A stretch of 64,000 bases of DNA from Isoetes taiwanensis. Taxonomy: Eukaryota > Streptophyta > Lycopodiopsida > Isoetales > Isoetaceae. A program made the position numbers and the translations under genes. Below, one piece after another: positions 12,145-23,083 of this stretch. Below the pieces are notes generated by a model. It made no database searches and had not been told where the DNA came from. It was given only the letters and a program-made list of their open reading frames with translations. The stretch is taken from positions 12,410,973 through 12,474,972 of the forward strand of contig JAJEKV010000038.1 in NCBI GenBank assembly GCA_021234155.1, in the 5' to 3' direction. Within the stretch, counting starts at the first letter, position 1. Each line of letters opens with the position of its first letter.

Positions 12145-12214
12145 TGGGGGGATTCGAACCCTGGTCCTCAACCCTCCAAACCCCCCACTCTAACCACTAG
12201 ACCAAGCATTAATC
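12145..12214 (-). mobile_element. tRNA-derived SINE-like head
   Basis: The minus strand has a good polymerase III A box, TGGTCTAGTGGTTAGAGTG, and a perfect B box, GGTTCGAATCC, about 30 bases apart, as in a tRNA gene. The presumed acceptor arms (GATTAAT.. against ..CCCCCC) do not pair, and the anticodon stem is not formed (GGGGG against GGTTG). This is therefore not a functional tRNA. A tRNA-derived SINE or a decayed tRNA gene fits best. Confidence 0.55.
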
Positions 12215-12339
12215 CTATGAAGTATTTATGTTTTAAATATACTTAAGGGTAATATTCTAATTAAGATAAAATAGACTATAATATTCTAGGATGTTTTGAA
12301 AGTTTCAAAATGTTCCAGAAAGTTCTAAAATGTTCTACA

Positions 12340-12530
12340 AATTTCTAGAATGTAAGGGAATCCAGGAGAATTAAAGGGAATATAAGGAAATCTCATAAAT
12401 TGTAAGAGAATCTAGGAAAATATACAAGTCTAACGGAATCTCTTAAAATCTAATTGAATCTAAGGGAATCTTCATAATATCTAAGGGAATCTAAGAGAAT
12501 CTTGATAAATCTTAGAGTTTTTTTAAGATT
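12340..12530 (+). repeat. Degenerate (AATCTAAGGG)-type repeat
   Basis: Phrases such as GAATCTAAGGGAATCT and TAAGAGAATCT recur with irregular spacing over about 190 bases. There is no coding potential. Confidence 0.55.
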
Positions 12531-13038
12531 TTGCAAAGAGCGACAATAGAATGTTCTAAAATGTTTCATAATAAAGGTGTACAATATAAATCTTGAAAAA
12601 AAAATATTCTAGATGCTCGGGGCAAAGCACCTGGATCTAAAAATAGAAAATATTTTAAAAAATGTTGCCTACGGATCCAAAATAGATTATTTTTGGAAGG
12701 TTTTAAATGCTCATGGGTAAGCACCTCAATCAAAATAGAAAATTCTAAGAGAACCTAGGGGAATTTTCATGAATGCTAAATATAATACATAGAATGTTGA
12801 AGAATATAGAGGAATCACAAGAGAATCTCGGTAGAATCGTTGGTCACCATAAGAACATGCTAAAACTGGAACAATGCGTCGTAGGACGTATTAATTTTCT
12901 TGTATATATATGTCGTCGTAACAAGCGAACACGTAGCTACATATACTAGTGGTGGAAACCTAACCTTTTTAAATCTAACAAAATAAAATTTTAAGATAAA
13001 TTACATCTTTGCATGTTGGTAAGGTATTAGTTATCGTA

Positions 13039-13437
13039 GCAGGTAAGGTATTACTAGTTATCATCATCGTATTATATACCTCATAGCTCAACGGATGTAC
13101 CACAAAACATTGAACATTTTCATGGTGGTATATTTCATAACTTTAACGGGTGTAGCAAGTCAAATAAACCCCTATCCAGTTAAATAAACCCATGTATCAA
13201 GTGTACATGCATTCTATACTATTTAAAAAAGCAAAGGCAATCCCCGCTTATTTTCGAAACAAGTGGAAGCTTATGGAGGAGCGTTTTTTGAGGCGATTTT
13301 TGTAGCGGATCTACTTTGGGGTCTATTCTAAGTGTAAGACAAGCTTCATAAGGTATGTGCACGGATCAACCAACTCGTTTTTTAATCTAAACTTGTTTTG
13401 GGTAGATTTAGGGCTTTTTGTATTTGTTGTTTGTTCT
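13039..13437. other. Unassigned AT-rich DNA
   Basis: No supported gene or repeat in this stretch. Confidence 0.5.
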
Positions 13438-13735
13438 TCCTTCAACCTTCATTCTTCTTCTTCCATTCTTGCATCCTTCTTCCATACATATTCTTCCATT
13501 CCCTTTGTCATCTTCTTCTTCGATTCTTCCTCCTCTTATACTACTTCTTCCTCCTCTTATTCAAATTCTTACTCTTAATCCTCCTCTTGCGCTTCATCTT
13601 CTTCGTATTCTTCCTCCCCATTTTCGGGTTCCTCCTCTTCTTCTTAGCCTTTTTCTTCTTGAATTCTTCCATTCTTCTTCTAATTTTTTTCCCATCTAAG
13701 AAGGCGTCGTTAAAAGGCGAGACCCTTCTTCTTTC
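13438..13735 (+). repeat. Pyrimidine-rich CTT/TCC tract
   Basis: Almost uninterrupted C/T with TTCTTC and TCCTCC phrases. It gives spurious open frames of Ser/Phe/Leu on the plus strand and Lys/Arg on the minus strand. It is best treated as low-complexity polypyrimidine sequence. Confidence 0.75.
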
Positions 13736-13751
13736 CACAATTTTTCCTTAT

Positions 13752-14115
13752 TAGTTGTTTTATACTATTTCTTTCTAATCATTGAATTTTTGTTTTGCAT
13801 GTACACTCCTAGCAAAATGTGTTGTTCTTGCAAAACAAGTTGGCACCTCTTCGGGTAAGGATTTAATTTTTCAATACGCTAATAAAATACTAATGCTTTA
13901 TTTAGGTTAAATTGTTATCCAAGAAGGGGACGTCATTGAAACCACCCCTCCCCCATTGATTTTCCATATTTTTTTTTCCTTTAAGTTGTTTATTTATACT
14001 AATATTTTACTAATCATTGAATTTATTGTTTTGCATGTACACTCCTAGCAAATCGTTGTTTGTGCAAAACAACTTTGCCTTTGTACCCGAGGTAAGCATT
14101 TAATTTTCAATATAT
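13752..14115 (+). repeat. AT-rich tandem duplication, period about 231 bp
   Basis: 13752-13890 and 13984-14115 share the order CTAATCATTGAATTT, TTTTGCATGTACACTCCTAG, then TGCAAAACAA, then a TAAG.ATTTAATTTTCAAT phrase. The copies differ by substitutions and small indels, which indicates an old duplication. Confidence 0.75.
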
Positions 14116-15812
14116 GCTTAATGTATTGATTAATGTATTTAGCTTAATTTATTGATTAATGTATTTAGCTAAAAAATTGAGGCTTCATTTATTTTTTGTA
14201 TTTTTAATATATTTAAAAGCGACATCATTTAATGGCGTTAAAATCTTATATTTCTTTATTGGTTAAATTCATTTTATAGGCTTTAAATTAAATGTATTAA
14301 CTTCATTCATAATAAATGTATTATTATTATTTTTTTCAATTTATAAAAAAAAAAAACTAGCAAAAAGGCACGCCAGAGGCCATAGAAAATAGAGGCGCAA
14401 GAAAATTAGGGCAAGGTAATTGGATACCAAACGATATTTGAATTGTCTTTTACGTTTTTTTTTCTAAACCATCTGAAAGCTTAATAAGGGCAAAATTGGA
14501 TTGAAATTTATGTCCATGATAGAAATAGCATTTTTGTTTGGATAGTTTAGATGGTGCCCCTGCGTTTAAGTTACAGTATTTCCTAGTTTTGGAAGGGCAG
14601 GATATGAGGTTGTTGTAGCTGTCTTTCGGTTGTGTCGTAAAGGTTTATGTAACGTCTTTCGGTCTCATTTGCCTTTTTCTTGCATTTGGTTTCTTCTAAG
14701 AGGTCGAAGTGGAAGTTTTTTTCGTACGGTTTGTGCTTGTCGACATCTGCTGCCATTTTGAGATTTGGTTTTGTTTTGTGCTGTTTGTACCTAGTTTATT
14801 GTTTGTCCTACGTATTTTTTGTTGTTCTTATTGCACGTTAGGCAATATATCTATATCGTAGGTTTTATTATCGTAGGTTTTATTTTGAATTGTTAGTTGT
14901 ATTAAAGTTGTTTTTACGTATAAATATTTTTGTTTTTTCCTTTTTCTTTAGTTTTAGTTCTGGTGTGTTTATAGTTATTAAAATAGGATTTGCGATTGAG
15001 ATCAAAATTGTATTGTATTACGTTGAATTGTTTAGCATTTTGAATAGTTTAGCATATGAAAAATATCAAAGTGAAATTGTAAGGGTATTAACTGTGAAGT
15101 TTATATCTCAAGCTTGATTGTGCTAAATGGTAAAGTAGTACAACTTTTAATCCGTGAATTGGCAGGCACTAGGAAATGAATAGAGGAAAAGAGTTAAAGA
15201 AAATTATGATCTAAGTTTGATCTCTCTATCTACACATGATAGAGCAAAGCTAGACAGTTGTTCTTGACAACTTTTGAAAGTTGACTTAGGCTTGTTCTTT
15301 CTATTTAAAGCTCCCTCTATTTAAAGCTCCCTGGGTTAGGTTCCACACTACGAGTTAGCGTGCAAGTATTATGAAGATAAAGTAGCATAAGTACAAGGGT
15401 TTTGGAACTGCCCAGATGCGTGAACGGTGTGCCTTCTCAGACTGATCAAATTGGTATTGGTAGAATTAGGTGTTACAAATTATTTGCAGACTTTAATTTT
15501 GAATCATATTTAAATGATTTGCAAAAGGAGTGCCATTGCATGTTCTTTTCATTCTGACTTTGCAAGTGTAGTTTATTAGCAAAAATCTGCTTTAAGCTCG
15601 ATTGGACAAGCTAGAGAACCCAGTAGTGACATATTAGTTTGCAATACCCATCTGGAATATATTATAAAAATGAATGATGTTCTTTGATATCTATCTTTGG
15701 TGTAAATGTTTATCTTTGATGTTCCCGAGCTGACTGCAAATACGCTACTTGTTGAAGCAAGAGTGCCTTGAGCTCCTTCTGGTTTGCCTGAGATCAAGAA
15801 CAATCTTTAATA
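14116..15812. other. Unassigned AT-rich DNA
   Basis: T-rich sequence with no supportable gene. The 75-codon frame at 14890-15117 is hydrophobic, biased by base composition, and without context. Confidence 0.5.
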
Positions 15813-17175
15813 CTAGTAATGGTGCCCAGCGTTGCTGGGCATCGTTAGAAACCTACAAAGATAGGGAACTTGTGAAGGAAAATTTTGAAGATATTTGTGA
15901 TTGCTTGTTAATTTCTTGTTGGATTATAGCGTTGGTTCTATGATGAACCTTTAGATATATGGTTCGTGTTTATTTGGCATTTTATATATCCATTAATTTT
16001 TTATTTTGATACAATTCTATGAATTCCTTGATGTGATAAGTATTATTATTGCAAAAAAAAAAAGCTTCTTGTTTTATAAGAATTTACCAATTTATTTGGC
16101 TTATCAACATAATGTGCCCCTCTTATTCTTTTGCCCTCCATATTATATTATCATAGATTGATGTTTAATTGGCAAAACAATGATAACTAAGAAATGTGAT
16201 CAATGTTAACTTGGTTCAGCATCAAAATAACGCAATACCATACAACATTAAGCAATACCATACAACATTAAATAAGATGGAGTCCATATTGTGCCAAATT
16301 GCTTATTTCATGAATTGCTTATTTATAATTTGCATCATACCACATAATCATTGGCTTTTTACAATTCCAACTCTGGTTTCAGAGCTTCATTTTTTATGGT
16401 TTGAGAACCTATGTAAGTGTTGTTGGCCTTGATGGGTGTAATGATACCTCACATTATATTCACTTAAAAGTACAAAATCAACATTCCAAAATCAACATGC
16501 CAATATGCTCACATCTTACCCATGCTAGCTGCGTTTGATTGGCTCATATACAATTATTTGATCTCATAACACCATCTTCCATCTTTGGCCTAATCACTCT
16601 CATAAATGTCAAAAACAAACAACCCTTCATCTTTATTATAATTAGATCAAGTGAAGGACAAATTTTTCAAGCTGCTACTCTTTTGCCCAAGCTTCCAACA
16701 AATCATGCCTTCCACTTTGGCATATCACTTCCGATCACCAAAATTCTTGCATCTGCTAATTACCTCGTGCCCTGCCCTAGTTCTTGCATATCTTTACTTC
16801 TTGCATCCCTGTTTATTCGTCAGGAAGCCATAAAATCACAATCATAAGCCATTGTTAGCAAATTTAAAGCACTTTCTACAAATTTGCCCTCTTTGGCCCT
16901 GCTTTGGCTCACTATCAGATTCTTTAGGGCCCTAAAAAATTTTAATGTGAAAAAAGCAAATCCTGAACTGATGCACAGAACTGCCTTAAGGCCTTCTGTT
17001 CACTTATAAAGTAGGCAGATGCCTTGATATTGTTTTGGAAGTATATCTATGTAATTAAAACGAAGCATTGCCTGTAGACAATTATGAATAAACAAAAAAC
17101 CAAAACAAAGTATGAAACAAATGCAGATGGAAAAATGAAGCATTGCATACCTTGAATACTGTTGTCTAGATGTCC

Positions 17176-17501
17176 TTAATGCAACGAATCAGGATCACTG
17201 TTGCGGTCACCCATAGGACCAAATAACTATGCTTTGAAAACAGGGGACCTAGCAGCCAGAATAAGCTTATGAGCTTTTAATTCCTCTCCATCTACTTCAA
17301 GTGTGATGTCTGTATCTTCTCCATTCTCAAGAAGGCCACCAAAGTCCTGTCTTGATTCTGGTTCTGGTGTTGAATAGAATGCATCTTTGAACCTTGTGTC
17401 CAAGCTTGGACGACACCCATAGTGCGTTTAATCTCAAGGGTGCCATTCTTTAAAAAATTGGAGTGTCTCTCTTGAAGAATCGTAAGTCCAAGATCAACAT
17501 T
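17176..17501 (-). pseudogene. MATH-BTB (BPM-like) protein fragment, captured
   Basis: Intact BPM proteins are substrate adaptors of cullin-3 ubiquitin ligases: MATH binds the target and BTB binds the cullin. Here an acceptor ending TATTGCAG (17503-17502) precedes the MATH tail ([16 protein letters not shown]). After a frame change comes the BTB opening: [18 protein letters not shown], then [19 protein letters not shown], then LFGPMGDRN. The order and spacing match the MATH-to-BTB junction of plant BPM proteins. A TAG interrupts between FKA and LFGPM where the family usually has Gln (CAG to TAG). The reading ends at a TAA after SDPDSLH, so most of the BTB domain is missing. It is a broken copy inside Helitron C. 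Confidence 0.7.
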
Positions 17502-17640
17502 CTGCAATACTACAAAGGCAACGAACACACACATAAAACACACATTTGAACCTAAAAATCCCAAAAAAAGACACAGGATTGAGCGGGCAAAGAACATTTA
17601 CCACATATTGCTTCGATATTTCAACGTCCCAGCAACATAC

Positions 17641-17823
17641 CGTGACAGCATACTGTGATTTTGAAGGTGCTAAAACGGACAAAGCCCCAATTCCTGCGAT
17701 GATGTTGGTGGTTTCTGCTCCCAAATTGGCCAAACCTTGAACCATAGATTTTACTATAACCAAGCTGCTACTCCTGACCCAGACCGCTGCTCGAGACTTG
17801 CCATAGTCACCAAGAGCCATCTT
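17641..17823 (-). pseudogene. E1-like (ThiF/SUMO- or ubiquitin-activating) exon fragment, tentative
   Basis: The exon is bounded by a good acceptor (CCCTAGCAG before 17823) and donor (CACG|GTATGT after 17641). The minus strand reads MALGDYGKSRAAVWVRSSS and then VQGLANLGAETTNIIAGIG. The second part resembles the E1 nucleotide-binding segment, whose family pattern is roughly 'V.G..GLGAE..KNI.LAG..S.TL'. The RAAVW part would correspond to the RQIR-WG segment of E1 N termini. In E1 enzymes this fold adenylates ubiquitin-like proteins. The aspartates expected after the last strand are absent, so the match is partial. It lies 140 bp upstream of the BPM fragment, in the same orientation. Confidence 0.35.
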
Positions 17824-20800
17824 CTGCTAGGGCACAGGGAGATATGCAGCTATGACGGCTTGAATATACAAATCAAACATTTTATTCAATATGGCCATCT
17901 TTAATCTCTGAAAAAAAAGTGTGACATTGTATATCCCTGCATGCGACTGTGTTCCATGATAAGCAAAGTATTCTTCTAATGAGCTGAATTCATATATTTC
18001 TGCTAGACCTTTAATGTCAGGTTAAATAACAGTTTTAGAATGTTTTGAAATTTCCACATCCCACATCTTTGAACGATCATCAGAATCATAGTGCAACCCA
18101 AATCCCCCATCCACATCACGGTGGATCTGTATAATTCCATTGTAAAGTTGCATTAAATTCTAATTGGAGTTATCTGAGCTCTATTGCGAATTTTTTTTCC
18201 AGCATCCATCTGACCAGATCCTCAGAAAACCTTTTGATGTCTTTATGAGCAGGTTATGAAGTAGGAACAAAGATTATATCTGAGCAAATCTGAATCTGCT
18301 TCCTTCTGAATATGGAGCTCTAAGTTAATTTTAGATGCATCAAAATAGCAGAATTGGACTGTGTTGCATGCACACTATGTACACTGATTATGGTCTCCTG
18401 CTTCTACTTGAATCTAAAAGCTAAACCCATCTTAATTCAGAGTTGCCCATCGTTACCTTCCAGGATAGCCTCAAGGAGTTTTTCAACATCATTTTGAACC
18501 AGATAGTTGGATTTTTAAGAAGAACTCTTAGAATGAAAATAATAATACGCTATTTTCTGTAACCAAGGAAGAGATATACCTCATCAAGAACTCTACAATG
18601 TGCATTATGTGGAAAGGAGCTGGCAAGATTGAGCCATGAACAACAAATTCTGTGGCCACCCCTTAGATCCTATACATGGTATGTCGGAAGGTCTGAGATA
18701 GGAGATTTTAAAATTTCTTAAATATACCATCAAAGCAGCAACCTCGCATCTGCGCAGAACCACTTCATCGTTGCCATGATCTACTGTGCATAGCTAATCG
18801 GTCTCCAAAGGGTCTGCAAACCTGAACAGATAGGATGGATAACTGTTTCTAGCTCAACTCCGGTTAGCCCAAGCTCAAGAAGTCTCGAAATCCTCTGCTT
18901 TTGTGTATACATGTTTCAATCCGCTACAACACTCCCATGCCATTTTTGAGTCAGATCCTTCCCGCGAGGTTAAAATAATGAGGCAGAGCTTTAGCCAGAA
19001 AAGATCAGCTTTCAAATAAATCCCCTCCGGAGTTACTTGCCTCAGATTCGAAAGCTGAGGGCAAGCCCAAGCCCTAACCCGTCTGTTCTCTACCACAAAA
19101 CTGAACCTAGCTTTCTATTATCCTAGCTTTCTACAGCTATGGCATCTGCCATAGCCAAGGCCTCCCGCATGGTTTTCGAGCTATGGGTATGATCTCTGCC
19201 GTCTAAAGTAAACAGATGATCTCGATCGTCCGATTTAGGGCTGGATACAACATAGCATAACATTATAATATAGGACTAGTAAATTGCCCACCGTTGGTGG
19301 GCTTTACATGTGATTGTTCACCTTTGTGATCGTTCCATGTGATGTCTTGGAAGTGGGCTTAGAGTGAGGAGATGCGTGATTGATGGTATAAGAGTTTTGT
19401 TTGTATTAATTTAATGGTCTTAATGTGATCCAAATCAAATTAAGTAGTGTCTATTTGTTATGTGGTTATTTTGCATATGTTGGGCTTTTATAAAAGATAA
19501 ACCCATTATGTGTTGTATTTTGAGCACAAAGCCCAAAAGATTTTAAGATGTTAAGATAGTACCACGTAAGTCCATTCTGACTACATTCTAGAACCCCTCG
19601 GTTATAAGGTTTTAGAAAGCTTCTAAAATGGAAATCTCACCTAACCTTAAACTTGAAGCCCAAAATGAGGAGGACCTCTCAGATCATGATAAATCCCACC
19701 TAACAATCAATCCAATCACCGCTCAATCGTGCCTGAGAAGCCGTCTCATTTTCCTAATCCAGTTTCCTTGTGAAGTAACGGTTTCCAATCATACTGCTAT
19801 GAAATGCAAAATTGATCAAGACATCCAAACTCTATATGTGCCATAGTTGGGAGCAATCCACAATTGTTGTGTTGTTATGTTAGAAATATAAAATGTTAGA
19901 AATATAAAATGTATTCAACAACTTAGATGTGAAGCAAAAAATTGTAAACTGGGATTAGGCTAAAAGGCAAAAACTCTGTAAGGAGCAAAATAAAACCGAA
20001 AAATGTCAAGAACACTTTATAGTTTGCAAGGTGATGCTTTGCATATTCTTGCAAAGTCCATGGGAACAAAATATAAGGTATTGTTGGGATTTCTTTGGAA
20101 AAAGTTGTGCAACAACATTGTGATTCTTGAGATTGAGTTGGTATGCATTATTAAAAGAGCAAAATATAGCTATAGGTAATCCCTTATCAATTGTGTGGTG
20201 CACACGTCCTAAATTATGTAGCACGTTATGATGCATGGAGACCATTTTGTTTTATGGTGGTCTATTTTGTTTTAACAGCTATACTACATTGGCTCCAACA
20301 CTGAACAGTTTAATGTGTAAATGAAGTCATTAACATACCACTTTATGCTAAAGTACCACTTTATGAAATGGATTCTTTTTCTAAAAGCATTGATATGGTA
20401 ATATTGATTTTGAATCTGGATCTCTTCTATCAATTGGACTTGTAGTTTCACAAATCTCAACTACTTTGTTTCCATATCTGTAGGACTGAAATGGTTTCAC
20501 TTTCGGTGGGGTTTAACACATCTCAACTACTTTGTTTCCATATCGTTAGTAGAACATGCCCAACCGTAATAAAAATGATGCACAAACTTTCTATATTGCT
20601 AGACACCAACATACTTTGTACAACAATAAATTAGCCACTCGGATGACAAATTCTTTCGCACTGTTTCATCATTAGCTAAAAGTATTTCTACTGATCATCC
20701 TGCAATGAGAAAGGAAAAAAATAGTAGTTGTAAATTATCTCTTTGGATCGAATTTTGAAGGATTAAAGCGGTCTCGTAGCATGGCACCTATGACGATTGC

Positions 20801-20890
20801 ACCTATGGCATTTGTGAACTTCGATATCCGGATAAAAAGAAGATTGCACGCACGGCATTTGTGGATTTCAAATATCTGTATTGCGGCTTG

Positions 20891-22385
20891 AAATTTGCAA
20901 AGCTCTCCAAGTCATTGGTTACCTCTCATTGCTTTGTATAAAGGTGTCTCCTCCTTCTCAAGTAAGCATGCCCTCAATGTTTTTGGGGATGCACGGTGCA
21001 TTGCAATCTCTTCTTGTGCATCTTCAAAACTTCGGTAGAAAAGGTTAAAAATTGCTCATCTAACAAATCCCGAAATTAGAAAATAACTACTCCATTTGTT
21101 GCAAGTCTTAGAAAAATTTGGATAGTATTCGAAACCGGGGATCATGCCTTGACAATCTCCTAAGGAAAACAGAGCTAAACATGTGCAACTGTCGTTAAAG
21201 CAACCGCATCCAATCAACGGGTAACAAATATCTTGTTTTACACTTCCATTTGTTTTAACCCTTAGTTTCACCCCTACGAGGGAATGTGACTTGATCATTG
21301 AGGTTCTACCGCGTAAAAAGATGCATAACCTATGAAAATAGTTCATGAACTCTCGCCTGCCGTGAACCACTTCTTTTCTCGGTATGTTTGACTCATCTTA
21401 GATTGTTCTTCTTTCCGGATAAATATGCTATCCTTTTTTGCCAAGAAGCGGTGTCTTTAGGAATATGTGCCTTTTGCGAATACTTTGTGAAATCTGCAAA
21501 GCTCTCCAAGTCATTGGTTACCTCTCGACTTGTATAGCGTGTCTCCTCCTCGAAATGCGCATGCCCTTAATGTTTTTGCGGATGCACAGTGCGTGCAATC
21601 TCTTCTTGCACATCTTCAAAACTCTGCGAAAAGGTTAAAAATTGCTCATTTAGCAAATCGAAATTAAAATAACTACTCCATGTTGCAAAGTTTTAGAAAA
21701 ATTTGGATGGTCGGCGACTTGGGGATCATGCCTTGACAATCTCCTAAGGAAAGCAGACCTAAACATGTAAGAACCGTTAAAACAATCGCATCAATCAACG
21801 GTAACAAATATCTTGTTTTACACTTCCATTTGTTTTAACCCTTTTTTTCACCCTAGGGGAATGTCTTGACTTTATCATTGAGGTTCCGTTACACGGGGAA
21901 AAAGATGCATAACCTATGAAAATAGTTCATGAACTTCTGCTCTGTTGTTTGTGAACCACTTTTTCTGGTATGTTTGACTCATCTTAAATTGTTCTTCTTT
22001 CGGATAAATATGTTATCCTTTTTGCCTAGAATTTGTGTCTTAGGAATATGTGCCTTTGTGAATACTTTGTGAAATCTGCAAAGCTCTCAAAGTCATTGGT
22101 TACCTCTCGACCGCTTGTATAAGGTGTCTCCTCCTCGAAAGTAAGCATGCCCTCAACGTTTTGCGGATGCCTAGTCATTGCAATCTCTTCTTTAGCGCAT
22201 CTTCAAAACTCGCTTGAAAGGTTAAAAAATTGCTCATCTAGCAAATCCGAAATTAGAAAAATAACTACTCCACTGTTGCTGTAAGTTTTAGAAAAAAAAT
22301 TGGATAGAATTACGACGACTTCAAGGATCATGCCTTGACAATCTCCTAAGGAAACAGAAACTGAACATGTTGAAACAATAATTAA
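20891..22385 (+). repeat. About 0.6-kb tandem repeat, 2.5 copies
   Basis: Copies start at 20891, 21490 and 22072 with AAAT.TGCAAAGCTCTC.AAGTCATTGG (periods 599 and 582). Each continues through the same phrases, such as GATCATGCCTTGACAATCTCC and GATGCATAACCTATGAAAAT; the last copy stops near 22385. The copies differ mainly by many small indels rather than substitutions. I find no protein or RNA in the unit. Confidence 0.85.
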
Positions 22386-22619
22386 ATAAAAAAATTACTA
22401 AATTGAGTTCCCTAACTGGCTAGCACCTATGTACATGAGGATATGCTATCTCAAAAAATGTCAACCAAATTCCTTTACAGAAGCTTCTTCTCTTTCTTTC
22501 TTCCCGTCTACATTGCATTAAAGCTAGACCTTCACACACTCACCCCAACATTTGGTCCACGGTGAAAACAACAGTAAAAACAAAACACGGATTGTTTTTT
22601 GAAGATTTGAAAAAACCTA

Positions 22620-22860
22620 CGTAGTTATATGGAGGTGTGGTTTTCATGGATATCTTGTAGTTTTTTCTTAGGGGGCGGTTTTTTTTTTTTAAGAATGTGT
22701 AGTTTCTTAAGAAGGTGTAGTTTCTTTTTTAAGGATGTGTTGTTTTCTCGGGCGGTATAGTTTTTTGAAGGGATGTTTTTTTTTAAGGTGTTGTTTTTTA
22801 AGGTAGTGTTTTCTTGAGGTGTGGTTTTTTATGGTTTTCTAAGAATGCATGTATGATCAA
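22620..22860 (+). repeat. G/T-rich low-complexity block
   Basis: Repeated phrases of the type TGTAGTTT, GGTGTTGTTTTTTAAGG and poly-T, nearly devoid of C. There is no coding content. Confidence 0.65.
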
Positions 22861-22950
22861 GTTGTCCACATGCCATTACTGCCACAAAATGGCAGGATAG
22901 AAGTGATGTATGCATGCTTGACACACTCACTAGCATTTGACTTCATACAT

Positions 22951-22965
22951 GTGTGTGTGTGTGTG
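22951..22965 (+). repeat. Short (GT)n
   Basis: Seven GT dinucleotides in a row just upstream of the minisatellite. Confidence 0.8.
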
Positions 22966-23083
22966 AGCTTGTAGAGCGTGAAACTTGAAGACATCCATCA
23001 CTTGGCAACTTGTAGAAGACACAATGATACGAAGAACCAAAGATAGACACTGGTTTGGCATCATATAGGCATTGAAGGACTCA

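Larger units (their letters stand above)
11708..13038. repeat. Second direct-repeat pair about 1.28 kb apart
   Basis: 11708-11756 and 12991-13038 share a 48-50-base sequence with a few substitutions (AGATAAA.TACATCTT.GCATGTTGGTA.GGTATTAGTT). Between them are three diverged copies of a 'TCCTACGG(C/T)(C/T)CAGA' plus 'ACCGTC..TCCGAGATC' unit at 11810-12090, a SINE-like head, and a degenerate AATCTAAGGGAATCT block. The repeats may mark the borders of an inserted element. Confidence 0.4.
15813..19275 (-). mobile_element. Helitron C, complete, non-autonomous, carrying gene fragments
   Basis: On the minus strand the 5' end is TCCTATATTATAATGTT (starting at 19275), followed by a subterminal TAAATCGGACG box shared with element B. 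The 3' end is the hairpin GCCCAGC-AAC-GCTGGGC (15824-15840), then ACCATTA and CTAG (15816-15813), followed by host T. Length is 3463 bp. No Rep/helicase is visible. Inside, same-strand fragments include a MATH-BTB exon (17176-17501), an E1-like exon (17641-17823), and other splice-flanked pieces such as VEKLLEAILEG before a donor near 18463. The 5' base directly abuts the CTAG end of Helitron B. Confidence 0.75.

Noticed and set aside
12145-12214. Functional tRNA gene on the minus strand
   Set aside because: A and B boxes are good, but the acceptor and anticodon stems do not pair.
12297-12345. Heat-shock-element-like TTC..GAA..TTC series
   Set aside because: Lies in a degenerate AT-rich repeat with no gene next to it; chance is likely.
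13398-13754. Hydrophobic Phe/Leu frames resembling membrane proteins
   Set aside because: They come from a polypyrimidine tract and all three frames look alike.
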